Positions 15,910 through 25,451 of a stretch of DNA of 64,000 nucleotides are shown piece by piece (the stretch's first letter is position 1; the number at the start of each line of letters is the position of its first letter). The notes beneath the pieces are model-generated. The model was not told the origin of the DNA. It saw only the letters and a program-made list of their open reading frames with translations, and did no database searches. The DNA lies in contig CAKQKE010000001.1 of the NCBI GenBank assembly GCA_934247935.1, positions 310,001 to 374,000 of the forward strand, in the 5' to 3' direction. Position numbers and translations under genes: made by a program. The stretch comes from an uncultured Clostridia bacterium (lineage in GTDB: Bacteria; Bacillota; Clostridia; Christensenellales; Borkfalkiaceae).

Positions 15910-18105
15910 ATGAAAAAGTATTTAAAGTTAGGATTGTTGTCATTTTTAATTTTTTTGATTATTTTAAGCGGAATGTTTTTTTACGTTATAAACGTAACCA
16001 AAGACGCGCGACTTGATATCGATAAACTGCAAACGCAGGAAAATCCTACATTTTTAGATTGTGACGAAAAAGAAGTATACCCTCGTTTTGTCTCTCATAT
16101 GAGTAATATTTCATACGACGATTTACCCGACAGCATAATAAACGCGCTTGTCTGTACCGAAGATAAAAGATTTTTTAAACATAACGGCGTCGATTACGTG
16201 GGAATTGCCCGTGCGACGGTAAATAACTTGAAAAGCCGCTCGTTTAAAGAAGGCGGATCTACTATTACTCAACAGTTGATAAAAAACACACATTTAAGCA
16301 ACGACAAAACGGTAAAACGGAAGTTGAAAGAAATTAAACTTGCACATCAACTCGAAAAGAAATTGTCTAAAAAGGAGATTTTAGTCGCTTATTTAAATAC
16401 GGTATATTTCGGAAACAACTGTTTCGGAATAAACAAGGCGGCAAAATATTATTTCGATAAAGACGTTGCAGCCTTGGATTTATCTGAAAGCGCAATGCTG
16501 GTGGGACTACTTAAAGCACCCAACAAATACGACCCTTACATTAATTACGATAAGGCAATCAATCGTAAAGACATAGTTGTAAAACTTATGAAAAAACAAG
16601 GTAAGATAAGTGAAAATGAATGTAATTACGAATTAAACAAATCGCTTATTTTAGCCGAACATATCGAAAACGACGAATTTTATTTCAAACGATGCATGGA
16701 CGAAGTAGGCGAAAATATAAGTCCTTATGAATACGGCGGCTCTATAATTTATACTTACTTCCGCCCCGAAAAGCAAAAACTGATAAACGACGTACTTTCG
16801 TCGGTTGAATCAGATTGCGGAAAAACCGCGGTAATTTTAAGCGACGGAAAAGTCGAAGCGTATTTTTCTACCGAAAATTGCGAAAATAAAACCCAACCCG
16901 CATCTACCATTAAACCGCTGCTTGTGTATGCCCCGTCAATCGATAAGGGAATTATATCCGAAGCGACTAAAATTTGCGACGAAGAATACTCTTTCGGCGA
17001 TTATTCGCCTAAAAATTACGGAGATAAATACTATGGATATATCGATTGCAAAAGTGCGCTTGCGTATAGTTTAAATGTTCCCGCCGTCAAAATATTAAAT
17101 TCGTTGACGGTAAAAACAGCCAATAGATACCTGAATAAAACGTCATTAAAAAACGAAACCGAAAACTTGTCGTGCGCTTTGGGAAATATCGATACTTTGC
17201 CGTCAATCAAAGAAATTGCAGAATCTTACTCGTGTTTTAACAACGAAGGACAATTTTCCAAAGCAAAATTTGTTAAAAAAATTGTAGACAAACAAGGCAA
17301 AGTTTTATACGAAGACAAACATACAAAAACAAAAGTATTCGACAAAGATACGGCATATATTGTTTCGGATATGCTTAAAGCGTGCGTTGAAAAAGGCACG
17401 GCAAAAAAACTGAACAACAATAATTTTCAAGTTTACGCAAAGACAGGGACAAACGGAACTAAATACGGCAACGTCAATGCCCTTTGCATAGCCTACACTT
17501 CCGAAAATATTTTCGGCATAAATTTGTTCGCAAAAAATAACAAGTTGCTCGACAATTCTATAAGCGGCGGCACATACCCTTGTATTGCATTAAATAAAAT
17601 AATAACGAATTACTACGAAAATAAATATCCTAAAGATTTAAATATTGAGGAAAACGTTTGTAAAGTAAAATTGTCAAAAACCGCCTATGATGAAGACAAT
17701 GTTTTAATGCAAAGCGACGACGAATCATTTGACAAAGATGTGTTTTATGGATATTTTAAGCGTGAATATTTACCCAAATTAAAAGACACTCACATATCAA
17801 ATCCAACCGTAAAAAGCGTTAAAATTATCGATAATATCGAAAATTATGAATTGTTTTACGAAATGCAAAACGGGGTTGATTTTGACGTGTATAAGTCAAT
17901 TGACGGAAATAAAAAACAAAAGATATACTCGTCTGAATCACACGAAAAATTTATTGATTACGATATCGATCATAAAGAGATTGTCTACACAATAGTACCC
18001 TATTCTTACGGCAAAAGCGGTAAAATTACAGGCGAAGAAATTACTTTGCCAAAAATAAAAAAACATTTAAACGTCGATAGCGACAAGTGGTTTGACGAAT
18101 ATTAA
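15910..18105 (+). CDS. Class A penicillin-binding protein (PBP1A-type)
   Basis: 731 residues. One N-terminal membrane anchor (about 7-29) puts the rest outside. The GT51 glycosyltransferase (about 60-215) shows the catalytic Glu84 in TEDKRFFKHNG and the GGSTITQQLIKN motif. The transpeptidase domain has Ser332-Thr-Ile-Lys335, SLN (387-389) and KTG (511-513). It polymerises and crosslinks peptidoglycan. The C-terminal 130 residues resemble a fibronectin-III-like tail. AAGG lies 5 nt before the ATG. It is divergent from the miaB operon and ends at a strong shared terminator. Confidence 0.93.
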   Translation: MKKYLKLGLLSFLIFLIILSGMFFYVINVTKDARLDIDKLQTQENPTFLDCDEKEVYPRFVSHMSNISYDDLPDSIINALVCTEDKRFFKHNGVDYVGIARATVNNLKSRSFKEGGSTITQQLIKNTHLSNDKTVKRKLKEIKLAHQLEKKLSKKEILVAYLNTVYFGNNCFGINKAAKYYFDKDVAALDLSESAMLVGLLKAPNKYDPYINYDKAINRKDIVVKLMKKQGKISENECNYELNKSLILAEHIENDEFYFKRCMDEVGENISPYEYGGSIIYTYFRPEKQKLINDVLSSVESDCGKTAVILSDGKVEAYFSTENCENKTQPASTIKPLLVYAPSIDKGIISEATKICDEEYSFGDYSPKNYGDKYYGYIDCKSALAYSLNVPAVKILNSLTVKTANRYLNKTSLKNETENLSCALGNIDTLPSIKEIAESYSCFNNEGQFSKAKFVKKIVDKQGKVLYEDKHTKTKVFDKDTAYIVSDMLKACVEKGTAKKLNNNNFQVYAKTGTNGTKYGNVNALCIAYTSENIFGINLFAKNNKLLDNSISGGTYPCIALNKIITNYYENKYPKDLNIEENVCKVKLSKTAYDEDNVLMQSDDESFDKDVFYGYFKREYLPKLKDTHISNPTVKSVKIIDNIENYELFYEMQNGVDFDVYKSIDGNKKQKIYSSESHEKFIDYDIDHKEIVYTIVPYSYGKSGKITGEEITLPKIKKHLNVDSDKWFDEY

Positions 18106-18183
18106 TGAAATTTATCAATGATTATGTGGGCTAATTCAATAAAAAAATTATCAATTTCATACTGCCTTTTAAAATAAAAAATT

Positions 18184-18217
18184 GCGGTTAAGAAATATCA
18201 CGAAATTTCTTAACCGC
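18184..18217. terminator. Bidirectional terminator between the PBP and GH3 genes
   Basis: Perfect 13-bp stem GCGGTTAAGAAAT / ATTTCTTAACCGC with an 8-nt loop between convergent genes. Confidence 0.8.
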
Positions 18218-18225
18218 TAAATTTA

Positions 18226-20226
18226 TTACATTTTGGATTGTTGCTCGTTGTCGGGAAGTTGTATTTTAATTTTACCTAAAAGTTTCCAATCGTCGCAAGC
18301 CGAAGCAACAATGATTTCAAACCAACCGTTTTCGACGTAATACTCTTCTAAGTTTACGTTGTAATAAGCAAACGCATCTTTATCGAGTCTTACTTTTATC
18401 GTTTTTGTTTCGCCGGCCTTAATAAAATCTTTAGAAAATTGTTTAAGTTCGGCGATGGGTCTTTGTACCATAGAAAATACGTCTCTTACGTAAACTTGCG
18501 AAATTTCCGCACCGTCAAATGAAGAAGTATTTTTTATATCGTAACTGATATCGTAAGTGGTTTCATCGATTTTTTCGATTTTTAAATTTGAATATTCAAA
18601 ATCGGCATAACTTAAACCGTAACCGAAAGAATATTGCGCGCTTTCGGGTTGATGCATATAATAACGATATCCTACGAACAAGCCGTCGCTATACCACTCC
18701 GAAAAACAATTACCGATATCGCTGCCCGTGTAAGTGTTTTCAAGCGACACAGGGAAAGTTTCGGTAAGTTTTCCGCTCGGATTGGTTTGCCCGACTATAA
18801 TACTTGCAAGAGCCTCGTTGATTCCTTCTCCGGCAAAACCGGTATATAAAACAGCATCGGCATAGTCAATCCATTCGGAAACGTCGATTGCGCTGCCGCT
18901 TTCAAGAACGACAATAAGTTTGTTTGCCGTTTCGCCTATGCGTTTAATCAACAATTCTTGTTCAACCGAAAGGCGAATACTCTTCCTGTCGTATCCTTCG
19001 CACTCAATCGATTTATCAGTTCCGACAAACATAATCGTGCAGTCGCTTTCATAAGTTTCGATTAATGCTTGTTTTGTCTTATATGCGCTACCGTGGTTCA
19101 TCGGGTTGACCGCTTCAAAATAAGTCACTTCATAATTTTGTGCCAAAGCAGCAAGCGTTTTGTCAAAACCTTCGACGACAAAATCCGTCTGAACTTCGGA
19201 CGAACCGCCTCCGCCCATGCTCGGGAAACGCGCAAGTCTGCCCACAACGTTGACTTTTAACTTGTCGTTGAGGTTAAGCGGTAAGGCTCTATTGTCGTTT
19301 TTAAGCATTACTACGCACTCTTTTGCAATTTCAACGGCCAAAGAATGTCTTTGTTGTTTGGTTGTTTGTACTTTTCTTATTTTTTTATCGTCCTGAGCCT
19401 TATATATAAGCGTTAAAATTCTGTCAGCGCACTCGTCGATTTCTTGTTCGGTAATATAGCCGTTTTTATAGGCGGTCATAATATTTTCATACGACCAATT
19501 CGTGTGAGGCATTTCCAAGTCAAGCGACGCTTTATGCGCTTTATATGCGCTGTGTACTGCATCCCAATCGGAAACGATTACTCCGTCGAAACCCATTTCT
19601 TTTCTCAGATATCCGTCGAGCACCTTTTTATTTTCTGAGGTATAAATTCCGTTTACGGGATTATAACTGCACATTACCGTGTAAGGATGAGACTTTTTAA
19701 TGCAAATTTCAAAAGCCTTCATGTAGATTTCGTGAAGAGTTCTCGTGTCTATATCGTGGCTTTGGAAAAGTCTGTCAAACTCTCTGTTGTTGGCGCAAAA
19801 ATGCTTTAAAGACGCCCCTATTCCCTTTTCCTGAAGTCCGTTTACGTAATAAGCCGCCAATTCTCCCGCCAAATACGGGTCTTCGGCAACGTACTCGAAA
19901 TTTCTGCCGTTTAAGGGCGTGCGTTTTATATTTACGCCGGGCGCAAGCAATATATCGACGTTGTTTTCGATGCACTCGTCGGCAATTACGCTTGAATCGA
20001 GTTTAAATAAATCTCTGTTCCAACTGTTTGCAAGCGCGCCGATCGTCGGCATAGAAGTCGCTTTAACCGTGCTATCGTCGTCGTTCATTTTTCTGAGTCC
20101 GCTCGGTCCGTCGGACATAAATACTTGAGGAATTTTGCCGTTTAAATCTTCCGTTCTCCAACGGTCTTTTCCCGTGAGTAAAGTGATTTTTTCTTCAATA
20201 GATAAATCCTTTGCTGTATAACGCAT
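18226..20226 (-). CDS. Glycoside hydrolase family 3 (beta-glucosidase/beta-xylosidase type)
   Basis: 666 residues. The N-terminal TIM barrel (about 10-310) contains LKHFCANNREFDR and the nucleophile Asp in GVIVSDWDAVH. The alpha/beta sandwich domain follows, with SIECEGYDRKSI-type catalytic region, and a fibronectin-III-like domain closes the C-terminus. No signal peptide, so it acts on imported oligosaccharides. GH3 enzymes of this length release terminal beta-glucose or beta-xylose; specificity cannot be read here. GGAGAAG precedes the ATG. It is monocistronic, with its own promoter, and could process oligomers from the xylan-type locus further along. Confidence 0.92.
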   Translation of the reverse strand: MRYTAKDLSIEEKITLLTGKDRWRTEDLNGKIPQVFMSDGPSGLRKMNDDDSTVKATSMPTIGALANSWNRDLFKLDSSVIADECIENNVDILLAPGVNIKRTPLNGRNFEYVAEDPYLAGELAAYYVNGLQEKGIGASLKHFCANNREFDRLFQSHDIDTRTLHEIYMKAFEICIKKSHPYTVMCSYNPVNGIYTSENKKVLDGYLRKEMGFDGVIVSDWDAVHSAYKAHKASLDLEMPHTNWSYENIMTAYKNGYITEQEIDECADRILTLIYKAQDDKKIRKVQTTKQQRHSLAVEIAKECVVMLKNDNRALPLNLNDKLKVNVVGRLARFPSMGGGGSSEVQTDFVVEGFDKTLAALAQNYEVTYFEAVNPMNHGSAYKTKQALIETYESDCTIMFVGTDKSIECEGYDRKSIRLSVEQELLIKRIGETANKLIVVLESGSAIDVSEWIDYADAVLYTGFAGEGINEALASIIVGQTNPSGKLTETFPVSLENTYTGSDIGNCFSEWYSDGLFVGYRYYMHQPESAQYSFGYGLSYADFEYSNLKIEKIDETTYDISYDIKNTSSFDGAEISQVYVRDVFSMVQRPIAELKQFSKDFIKAGETKTIKVRLDKDAFAYYNVNLEEYYVENGWFEIIVASACDDWKLLGKIKIQLPDNEQQSKM

Positions 20227-20349
20227 GGTTCTTCTCCGAATGTTTTTAATATATTTTGATTAAAATCGAATTGCTGTCGCAAGTTCATTTAAACAATCGC
20301 ATCGCCGCAATGTATTTAAGTAAAAACAATGCAAGTATCTGACTTTCAT

Positions 20350-20378
20350 ATTTTAAATTATAAACCGAACGTTGTCAA
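20350..20378 (-). promoter_or_regulatory. Promoter of the GH3 gene
   Basis: Minus strand TTGACA (20378-20373), 17 nt, TAAAAT (20355-20350). A leader of roughly 115 nt follows; no known riboswitch is recognised in it. Confidence 0.6.
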
Positions 20379-20393
20379 TATGATTTAAAAATC

Positions 20394-20428
20394 AATAGTC
20401 ATATTTTCAAGCCGAAAGTATGACTATT
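20394..20428 (-). terminator. Probable terminator of the YitT-YqeY operon
   Basis: AATAGTCATA pairs perfectly with TATGACTATT across a 15-nt loop; the minus-strand side continues into GATTTTTAAA. The U-tract is weak and the hairpin overlaps the upstream edge of the GH3 promoter. Confidence 0.45.
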
Positions 20429-20462
20429 AATGCTTGATTTAATTTTGTATAGCGTTAAAATT

Positions 20463-20891
20463 TTAACCGTTGATTGTTTTTAAAACTTCACCGATAAGTT
20501 TCATATCGACCTGACCGTTGTAATTAGTCTTGAAATATCTCATTACCGAGCCGATTTGCTTGTCTTCCAAAGTCATGATAATATTTTTTATTTCCTCTTC
20601 GGAAAGCATTTTCGGTAAATATTTTCTTACGATTTCAAGTTGCCTGTCGAGCGAAGCGACCGTTTCCGCTCTGCCCGCTTTTACAAAGCCGTCTCTTTCT
20701 TCGATGAGTTCTTTTTCTACTTTTTTCAAGACGTTTGCGCAGTCTGCCTCGGTCATTTCGGCGTTTTGAGCCTTTTTTTCGATGTTTACAAGCATAAGTT
20801 TGCTTATGATAATGTTGTAAATATCTACCGCGTCTTTATCTTTTTCCTTCATTGCGGTAATTTTAATTTTTTTAAATTCGTCTATAGTCAT
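20463..20891 (-). CDS. YqeY/GatB-tail domain protein
   Basis: 142 residues. The sequence MTIDEFKKIKITAMKEKDK...DIYNIIISKL, ELIEERDGFVKAGR and VRKYLPKMLSEEEI is typical of the YqeY family, which shares the helical tail domain of the amidotransferase subunit GatB. The family is thought to bind tRNA, but its role is not established. AAGGAGA lies before the ATG. It is the last gene of a six-gene minus-strand run, 58 nt after the MORN gene. Confidence 0.9.
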   Translation of the reverse strand: MTIDEFKKIKITAMKEKDKDAVDIYNIIISKLMLVNIEKKAQNAEMTEADCANVLKKVEKELIEERDGFVKAGRAETVASLDRQLEIVRKYLPKMLSEEEIKNIIMTLEDKQIGSVMRYFKTNYNGQVDMKLIGEVLKTING

Positions 20892-20949
20892 AATCTATCT
20901 CCTTACGGAAACCGCTGTTTCCTATTTTTATTTTAATTTATTGAAATTT

Positions 20950-21498
20950 TTATTTTTTGTTATAATTTTTTAATATTTCGTCCATTCCTTTTGAGTGATT
21001 GGACGCCGAAATAAGTTTAAAATCTTCAAATTCACCTTCGACAAATTCTCCGTTTTTATAGAAAAATATGCCGTGACCGGTCATTTTGCCGTCTTTAAAA
21101 TCACCTTCATATCTTTCGCCCGAGGAAAAATTGAGCGTGCCTTTGCCGTTCGGTACAGACGATTTGAAATAGCCTTCGTAAACGTCTCCGTTTGTATAAA
21201 AATATTTCCCTTTGCCGGTAATTTTTCCGTTTCTGAATTCGCCTGTATATTTTTCGCCGTCGGGATAAACGATAGTGCCCGAGCCTTCTTCTACATTGCA
21301 AATAAAATTGCCGGTATACACGCTTCCGTCGACAAATTTTCTTTCGCCTTGACCGTTTAAAAATCCGTTTATAAACTCGCCTTTAATATAACCGCCCTCC
21401 GAAAAATAATATTTGCCTTTTCCGTTGAGTTTGTTGTTTTCGACTTCGCCCTCGTATTTATCGCCGTTCGGGAAATCGTATTTAATAACGCTTTTCAT
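20950..21498 (-). CDS. MORN-repeat protein
   Basis: 182 residues made almost wholly of MORN repeats with a 23-residue period: six full copies (YEGEF-type start, GKG centre, YxxG end) from about residue 10 to 148 and one partial copy. MORN repeats form an elongated beta-hairpin rod. In bacteria they are found in proteins that bind lipids or act as spacers. No signal peptide or enzymatic domain is visible, so it should be cytoplasmic. It sits between asparaginase and YqeY genes with short gaps. Function unknown. Confidence 0.85.
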   Translation of the reverse strand: MKSVIKYDFPNGDKYEGEVENNKLNGKGKYYFSEGGYIKGEFINGFLNGQGERKFVDGSVYTGNFICNVEEGSGTIVYPDGEKYTGEFRNGKITGKGKYFYTNGDVYEGYFKSSVPNGKGTLNFSSGERYEGDFKDGKMTGHGIFFYKNGEFVEGEFEDFKLISASNHSKGMDEILKNYNKK

Positions 21499-21530
21499 AA
21501 AGTCTCACCTTAAAAACAATTCAAATTGGT

Positions 21531-22538
21531 TTATTTTTCGCTGCCTTTATACAAAATATCGAAATTTATCGTAGTATAAAACAATTTTTCCACTTCTCTA
21601 TAATCGGAAGTTTGACCCAAAATCCACATAAGTTTTGGTATAATACTTTCGGGCGTCATATCGTAAGCGTCGATAAAGCCGTATTTGTCTTTGATTTCGC
21701 CGCCTACTTTATAAATTGTCATATCGCTGCCTTCTCTTGTGACTTGCGTCGTCATGACTAAAATTTTACCTTTATTTTGCCACGAATCGATAATATCGTA
21801 AAAATGATATAGTCCGCCCGACGGAAGTCCGCCCGACCCGTAAGACGATATAACTACGGCGTCGTTGCATTCGAGATAACTGTCCAAAATTTTGGAATCG
21901 ATACCGGGAGTAAGATATAAAAGACCTACTTTTTTGTTAATTTTATTGTAAAACGTAACTTTTGAAGCCGGCTTTCTATCGATATATTGAATTATTTTAC
22001 CGTCGTAGATTTCGGCGATTTCGGGGAAATTAATGCTTGAAAACGCATTGAATGCCTTTGTTCGCATTTTTTTAGCGCGCGTGCCAGCAATTACCGAGCC
22101 GCCGAAAACAATGTTTACGTCGTGAGCACCTTCGTAACACGCATAGGTAAAACTATCGAGTAAATTGATTTTTGCGTCGGTATTTTCTTTATTAATTGGC
22201 TTTTGCGAGCCCGTCACGATGATAGGCTTGGGCGAGTTTTGAATCATATACGACAAAAATGCGGCGGTGTACGCCATCGTGTCCGTACCGTGGCAAACGA
22301 TAAATCCGTCGTAGTTGTTGTAATTTTCGATTATGGTATTGCTGATTTCAAGCCAAAAATCAGGCGACATGTTTGTGCTGTCGATATTCATTAAAGGTAA
22401 AGTGTCGACAACGCAATAATCTTGAATAGACGGAACGAAATTCAATAAATCTTCCGCGGTAAGCGCGGGAGACAATCCTTCTTTCGTTTGTATCGAGGCG
22501 ATTGTTCCGCCCGTTGTTATCATTAAAATTTTTTTCAT
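21531..22538 (-). CDS. L-asparaginase, type I (cytoplasmic)
   Basis: 335 residues. Catalytic motifs TTGGTIAS (first Thr nucleophile), HGTDTMAY and the Lys in GSQKP are present. There is no signal peptide, matching the type I (AnsA) enzymes that hydrolyse asparagine to aspartate and ammonia in the cytoplasm. AAAGAAG precedes the ATG, 18 nt after the serine dehydratase gene. With that neighbour it forms an amino-acid catabolism pair. Confidence 0.93.
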   Translation of the reverse strand: MKKILMITTGGTIASIQTKEGLSPALTAEDLLNFVPSIQDYCVVDTLPLMNIDSTNMSPDFWLEISNTIIENYNNYDGFIVCHGTDTMAYTAAFLSYMIQNSPKPIIVTGSQKPINKENTDAKINLLDSFTYACYEGAHDVNIVFGGSVIAGTRAKKMRTKAFNAFSSINFPEIAEIYDGKIIQYIDRKPASKVTFYNKINKKVGLLYLTPGIDSKILDSYLECNDAVVISSYGSGGLPSGGLYHFYDIIDSWQNKGKILVMTTQVTREGSDMTIYKVGGEIKDKYGFIDAYDMTPESIIPKLMWILGQTSDYREVEKLFYTTINFDILYKGSEK

Positions 22539-22556
22539 AAACTTCTTTAAAATCGC

Positions 22557-23747
22557 TTATCTTTTATAGGTTTTTGCAAGTCCGCCCTGACTTGTTTCAC
22601 GGTAAAGACTCGACATATCTTTGCCCGTCTGATACATTGTGTTTATAATGGTGTCAAGTGAAACTTTACGGGTATTTGTAAGGAAGTCGGCAATATTTAC
22701 GGCGTTGATCGCCCTCATTGCGGCAACAGCATTGCGCTCTATGCACGGTATTTGCACAAGTCCGCAAACGGGATCGCAGGTCAAACCCAAATGGTGCTCC
22801 ATGGCGACTTCCGCCGAATATTCTATCTGGTCGAGATTCATTTCGGTAAGTTGAGCAAGTCCCGCCGCCGCCATAGAACAAGCAGAACCTATTTCCGCCT
22901 GACAACCGCACTCTGCGCCGCTTATGGATGCGTTTGTCTTTATCAGGTTGCCGACTATACCCGCCGTAGCCAATGCGTCGATTATTTTATCTTCCGTGTA
23001 TCCTTTGTTTTTGCACATATAATAAAGCACTGCGGGAATTACTCCGCTTGCGCCGCAAGTCGGTGCGGTAACGATAAGTCCGTAAGATGCGTTTTCCTCG
23101 GCAACCGCATATGCGTAAGAACATACGAGGCGGTTTTCCTTCCTCGTTTCGCTTTCGCCCGATTTTTGAGAATTATAAAGTATTTTTGCTTTACGTTGAA
23201 CATTTAAGCACCCCGGCAGAATACCGTCAGCCGCAAGCCCTCTTTCAACGGCTTTTTTCATTGTATCCCAAATTTTATATAAGTACTCTTTTATGTCGGG
23301 TTCTTTTAAATAGACGTATTCGGGTATCGAGATTTTGTTTTTTTTGCAATAATCTTTAATGTCCGAAAAAGTGTTTAATTCGTACACGTCCAGATTAATA
23401 GGGTCTTTTTCGCCGTCGAACACTATGTCGCCGCCGCCGATACTGTATACCCTGTATTTGTACTCGTTCCCGTTTTCAATGGCGATTATATCCATTGCAT
23501 TTGGGTGTTTAAATCCTTGCGTTTTGTCGTCGAAAACAATTTGCGTGGTTTTGCCGAGTCTTTTTTTGATTACTTCGTCGGTGCCATGCCCCTTGCCGGT
23601 CAGACATAACGAACCGTATAAAATCACTTTAAATTTTTGAGCGTTTGGGTGACGTTTAAATATTTCCGTGCAGGCAAAGTCCGGACCCATTGTGTGCGAA
23701 CTTGACGGTCCAATGCCGATTTTATAAAGATGTTGCAATGATTTCAT
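22557..23747 (-). CDS. L-serine ammonia-lyase, iron-sulfur-dependent, single chain
   Basis: 396 residues. The beta domain (about 1-140; IGPSSSHTMGP) is fused to the alpha domain. The Cys residues in CGASGVIP, ECGCQAEIGSAC and CDPVCGLVQIPC can supply the ligands of the 4Fe-4S cluster that acts as Lewis acid. It converts L-serine to pyruvate and ammonia. The oxygen-sensitive cluster fits an anaerobe. In an operon: 18 nt from both neighbours. Confidence 0.94.
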   Translation of the reverse strand: MKSLQHLYKIGIGPSSSHTMGPDFACTEIFKRHPNAQKFKVILYGSLCLTGKGHGTDEVIKKRLGKTTQIVFDDKTQGFKHPNAMDIIAIENGNEYKYRVYSIGGGDIVFDGEKDPINLDVYELNTFSDIKDYCKKNKISIPEYVYLKEPDIKEYLYKIWDTMKKAVERGLAADGILPGCLNVQRKAKILYNSQKSGESETRKENRLVCSYAYAVAEENASYGLIVTAPTCGASGVIPAVLYYMCKNKGYTEDKIIDALATAGIVGNLIKTNASISGAECGCQAEIGSACSMAAAGLAQLTEMNLDQIEYSAEVAMEHHLGLTCDPVCGLVQIPCIERNAVAAMRAINAVNIADFLTNTRKVSLDTIINTMYQTGKDMSSLYRETSQGGLAKTYKR

Positions 23748-23765
23748 AACTTTGCCTCGAAAAAT

Positions 23766-24248
23766 TTAAAACAAATATTTTTTTATTATCGAATAACTGT
23801 CGATAAGTTTTTGCATTGATACGGCGCAATTCGCCCCGCTTGGCGACGGCAGATATACGCTTTGATTTCCCGTAAAACGCGCATACAATTCGGTTGCTTT
23901 TTTACCCGTTGTAAACACTTGCGATATGTTTGCGCTGTTAAAAATTATGGAAAAGTCGTTCGGAACGGGGTTTTTGATTGATGAATCGTCCGAATTATCT
24001 ATAATGCAGGACGCAATAACGTCCCACACGGCAATATGATTGTCTGATAAAAATTTAATTTTATCTTCCCTCGTCTGTGGAAAAGGTAAATTCAAAACAA
24101 TAGACAAAACCTTCCAGAATCGGTTTTGCGGATTGCCGTAATAAATATCCGCCGCTCTTGATTTTACCGAAGGGAACGTGCCTAAAATCAGAATTTTAGA
24201 ATTTTTATCGTAAATAGGTTTAAGTGGGTGACAGACCAAGTTGCTCAT
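23766..24248 (-). CDS. DNA-deoxyinosine (hypoxanthine) glycosylase, UDG superfamily family 6
   Basis: 160 residues. The opening HPLKPIYDKNSKILILGTFPSVKSR, the YYGNPQNRFWK motif and a final SPSGAN segment match the HDG group of uracil-DNA glycosylase-like enzymes. These remove hypoxanthine, the product of adenine deamination, from DNA. It shares a TAATG junction with the upstream YitT gene (1-nt overlap), so it is translationally coupled. Confidence 0.88.
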   Translation of the reverse strand: MSNLVCHPLKPIYDKNSKILILGTFPSVKSRAADIYYGNPQNRFWKVLSIVLNLPFPQTREDKIKFLSDNHIAVWDVIASCIIDNSDDSSIKNPVPNDFSIIFNSANISQVFTTGKKATELYARFTGNQSVYLPSPSGANCAVSMQKLIDSYSIIKKYLF

Positions 24249-25147
24249 TATTTATGCGAAGAATCGATAAAGTTGCCCATAGTTTCGTTAACGGTACTGA
24301 TGTAAGCGAACGTATCGGGAAACTTTTTCAAAATATTCTGGAAATCCATGATCTGGTGTTTGTTTACTACACAAATGAGCAGACTTTTGTCGAGGTGCGA
24401 ATACATACCCGTTGCATGAATAAGCGTGACCGAGTGATGAAGTTGACTTATAATAGCCTTTGAAATTTCTTCCGGATTGTTTGTCACAACCTCGAATTTT
24501 ATCGCTTCTTTTCCACCCTTTAAAATTATATCCGACATTTTGGAGGATGCATAAGCGTAAATAAAACAACAAAGCACCGGTTCGATTTTGAAGTCGTATA
24601 CAAAATAAGACGAAATTGCGATAAGTATATTTAATGCGAAAATTATCCAGACGATATTGAAATAAGGTTTCTTTTTACGTATCAAAGCCGCAACGATATC
24701 GGTGCCCGCAGTCGACGAATTGATTTTAAACAAAATACCGATAGTCAAGCCGGACATTATGCCGCCGAATACCGGACCTAAAATAGTGCTTGTACCCGTT
24801 TCGGTGTGGTAAATAAATCTCGATAAATCAACGTATTTAAACGCAAAAGTAGCCACAGTAAAAACTAAAACGTAAGTAAGAGTTTTTATCGCGTACTCTT
24901 TATTGAGCAAAAAATATGCCGCAATTACGAGGGGAATATTAATTAATAAGTTCATGTAACCTACCGCGTTGAAATGAACGTCGAATATTTCTTTAATCAA
25001 GTCTTGTATAATGGTTGCCAAACCGTTCATACCCGAGGGGGCAAATCTGTTTGACCATACGAAAATTTCGTAATTTAATTCGAGTAAAATCGCGCATATA
25101 ACAATGATGATATATTCTTTTATGGTTTTTAACTTTTGCTTATTCAT
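24248..25147 (-). CDS. YitT family membrane protein
   Basis: 299 residues. Five or six hydrophobic helices occupy about 8-200 (IIIVICAILLELNYEIFVW, a glycine-rich GGIMSGLTIGILF loop, and others). A soluble C-terminal DUF2179 domain (about 205-290) ends the protein. This is the YitT/YebE architecture common in Firmicutes; transport function is suspected but unknown. AAAGGTAG precedes the ATG. It is the first gene of the six-gene run ending in YqeY. Confidence 0.9.
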   Translation of the reverse strand: MNKQKLKTIKEYIIIVICAILLELNYEIFVWSNRFAPSGMNGLATIIQDLIKEIFDVHFNAVGYMNLLINIPLVIAAYFLLNKEYAIKTLTYVLVFTVATFAFKYVDLSRFIYHTETGTSTILGPVFGGIMSGLTIGILFKINSSTAGTDIVAALIRKKKPYFNIVWIIFALNILIAISSYFVYDFKIEPVLCCFIYAYASSKMSDIILKGGKEAIKFEVVTNNPEEISKAIISQLHHSVTLIHATGMYSHLDKSLLICVVNKHQIMDFQNILKKFPDTFAYISTVNETMGNFIDSSHK

Positions 25148-25183
25148 TGATACTACCTTTTGTAAAAAGAAATTACAATTTAT

Positions 25184-25212
25184 ATTTTAACATATTATTA
25201 ATTAAAATACAA
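25184..25212 (-). promoter_or_regulatory. Promoter of the YitT operon
   Basis: Minus strand TTGTAT (25212-25207), 17 nt, TAAAAT (25189-25184). The rest of the spacer up to the thrS terminator is AT-rich without recognisable features. Confidence 0.5.
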
Positions 25213-25406
25213 TTATAAGCAATAAAAATATTTATAAATTTTAAAAATTCAAATTGAACGTTTCAATCATCGACATATGGAAACCTGCGCATAATCACAT
25301 ATCGGCATAAATATAAAATCATACATAAACAAAGATAACTGCGCAAAACATAATCATATTTAAAATTGCACGATTTTACTGTGTTTTTGAAAAGTTTTAC
25401 AATTTT

Positions 25407-25433
25407 AAAAGGCACGGCGATGCCGTGCCTTTT
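25407..25433 (-). terminator. thrS terminator
   Basis: Perfect 12-bp stem AAAAGGCACGGC / GCCGTGCCTTTT with a 3-nt loop directly after the thrS stop. Confidence 0.85.
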
Positions 25434-25451
25434 ATATTTTATAAAGTTAAA

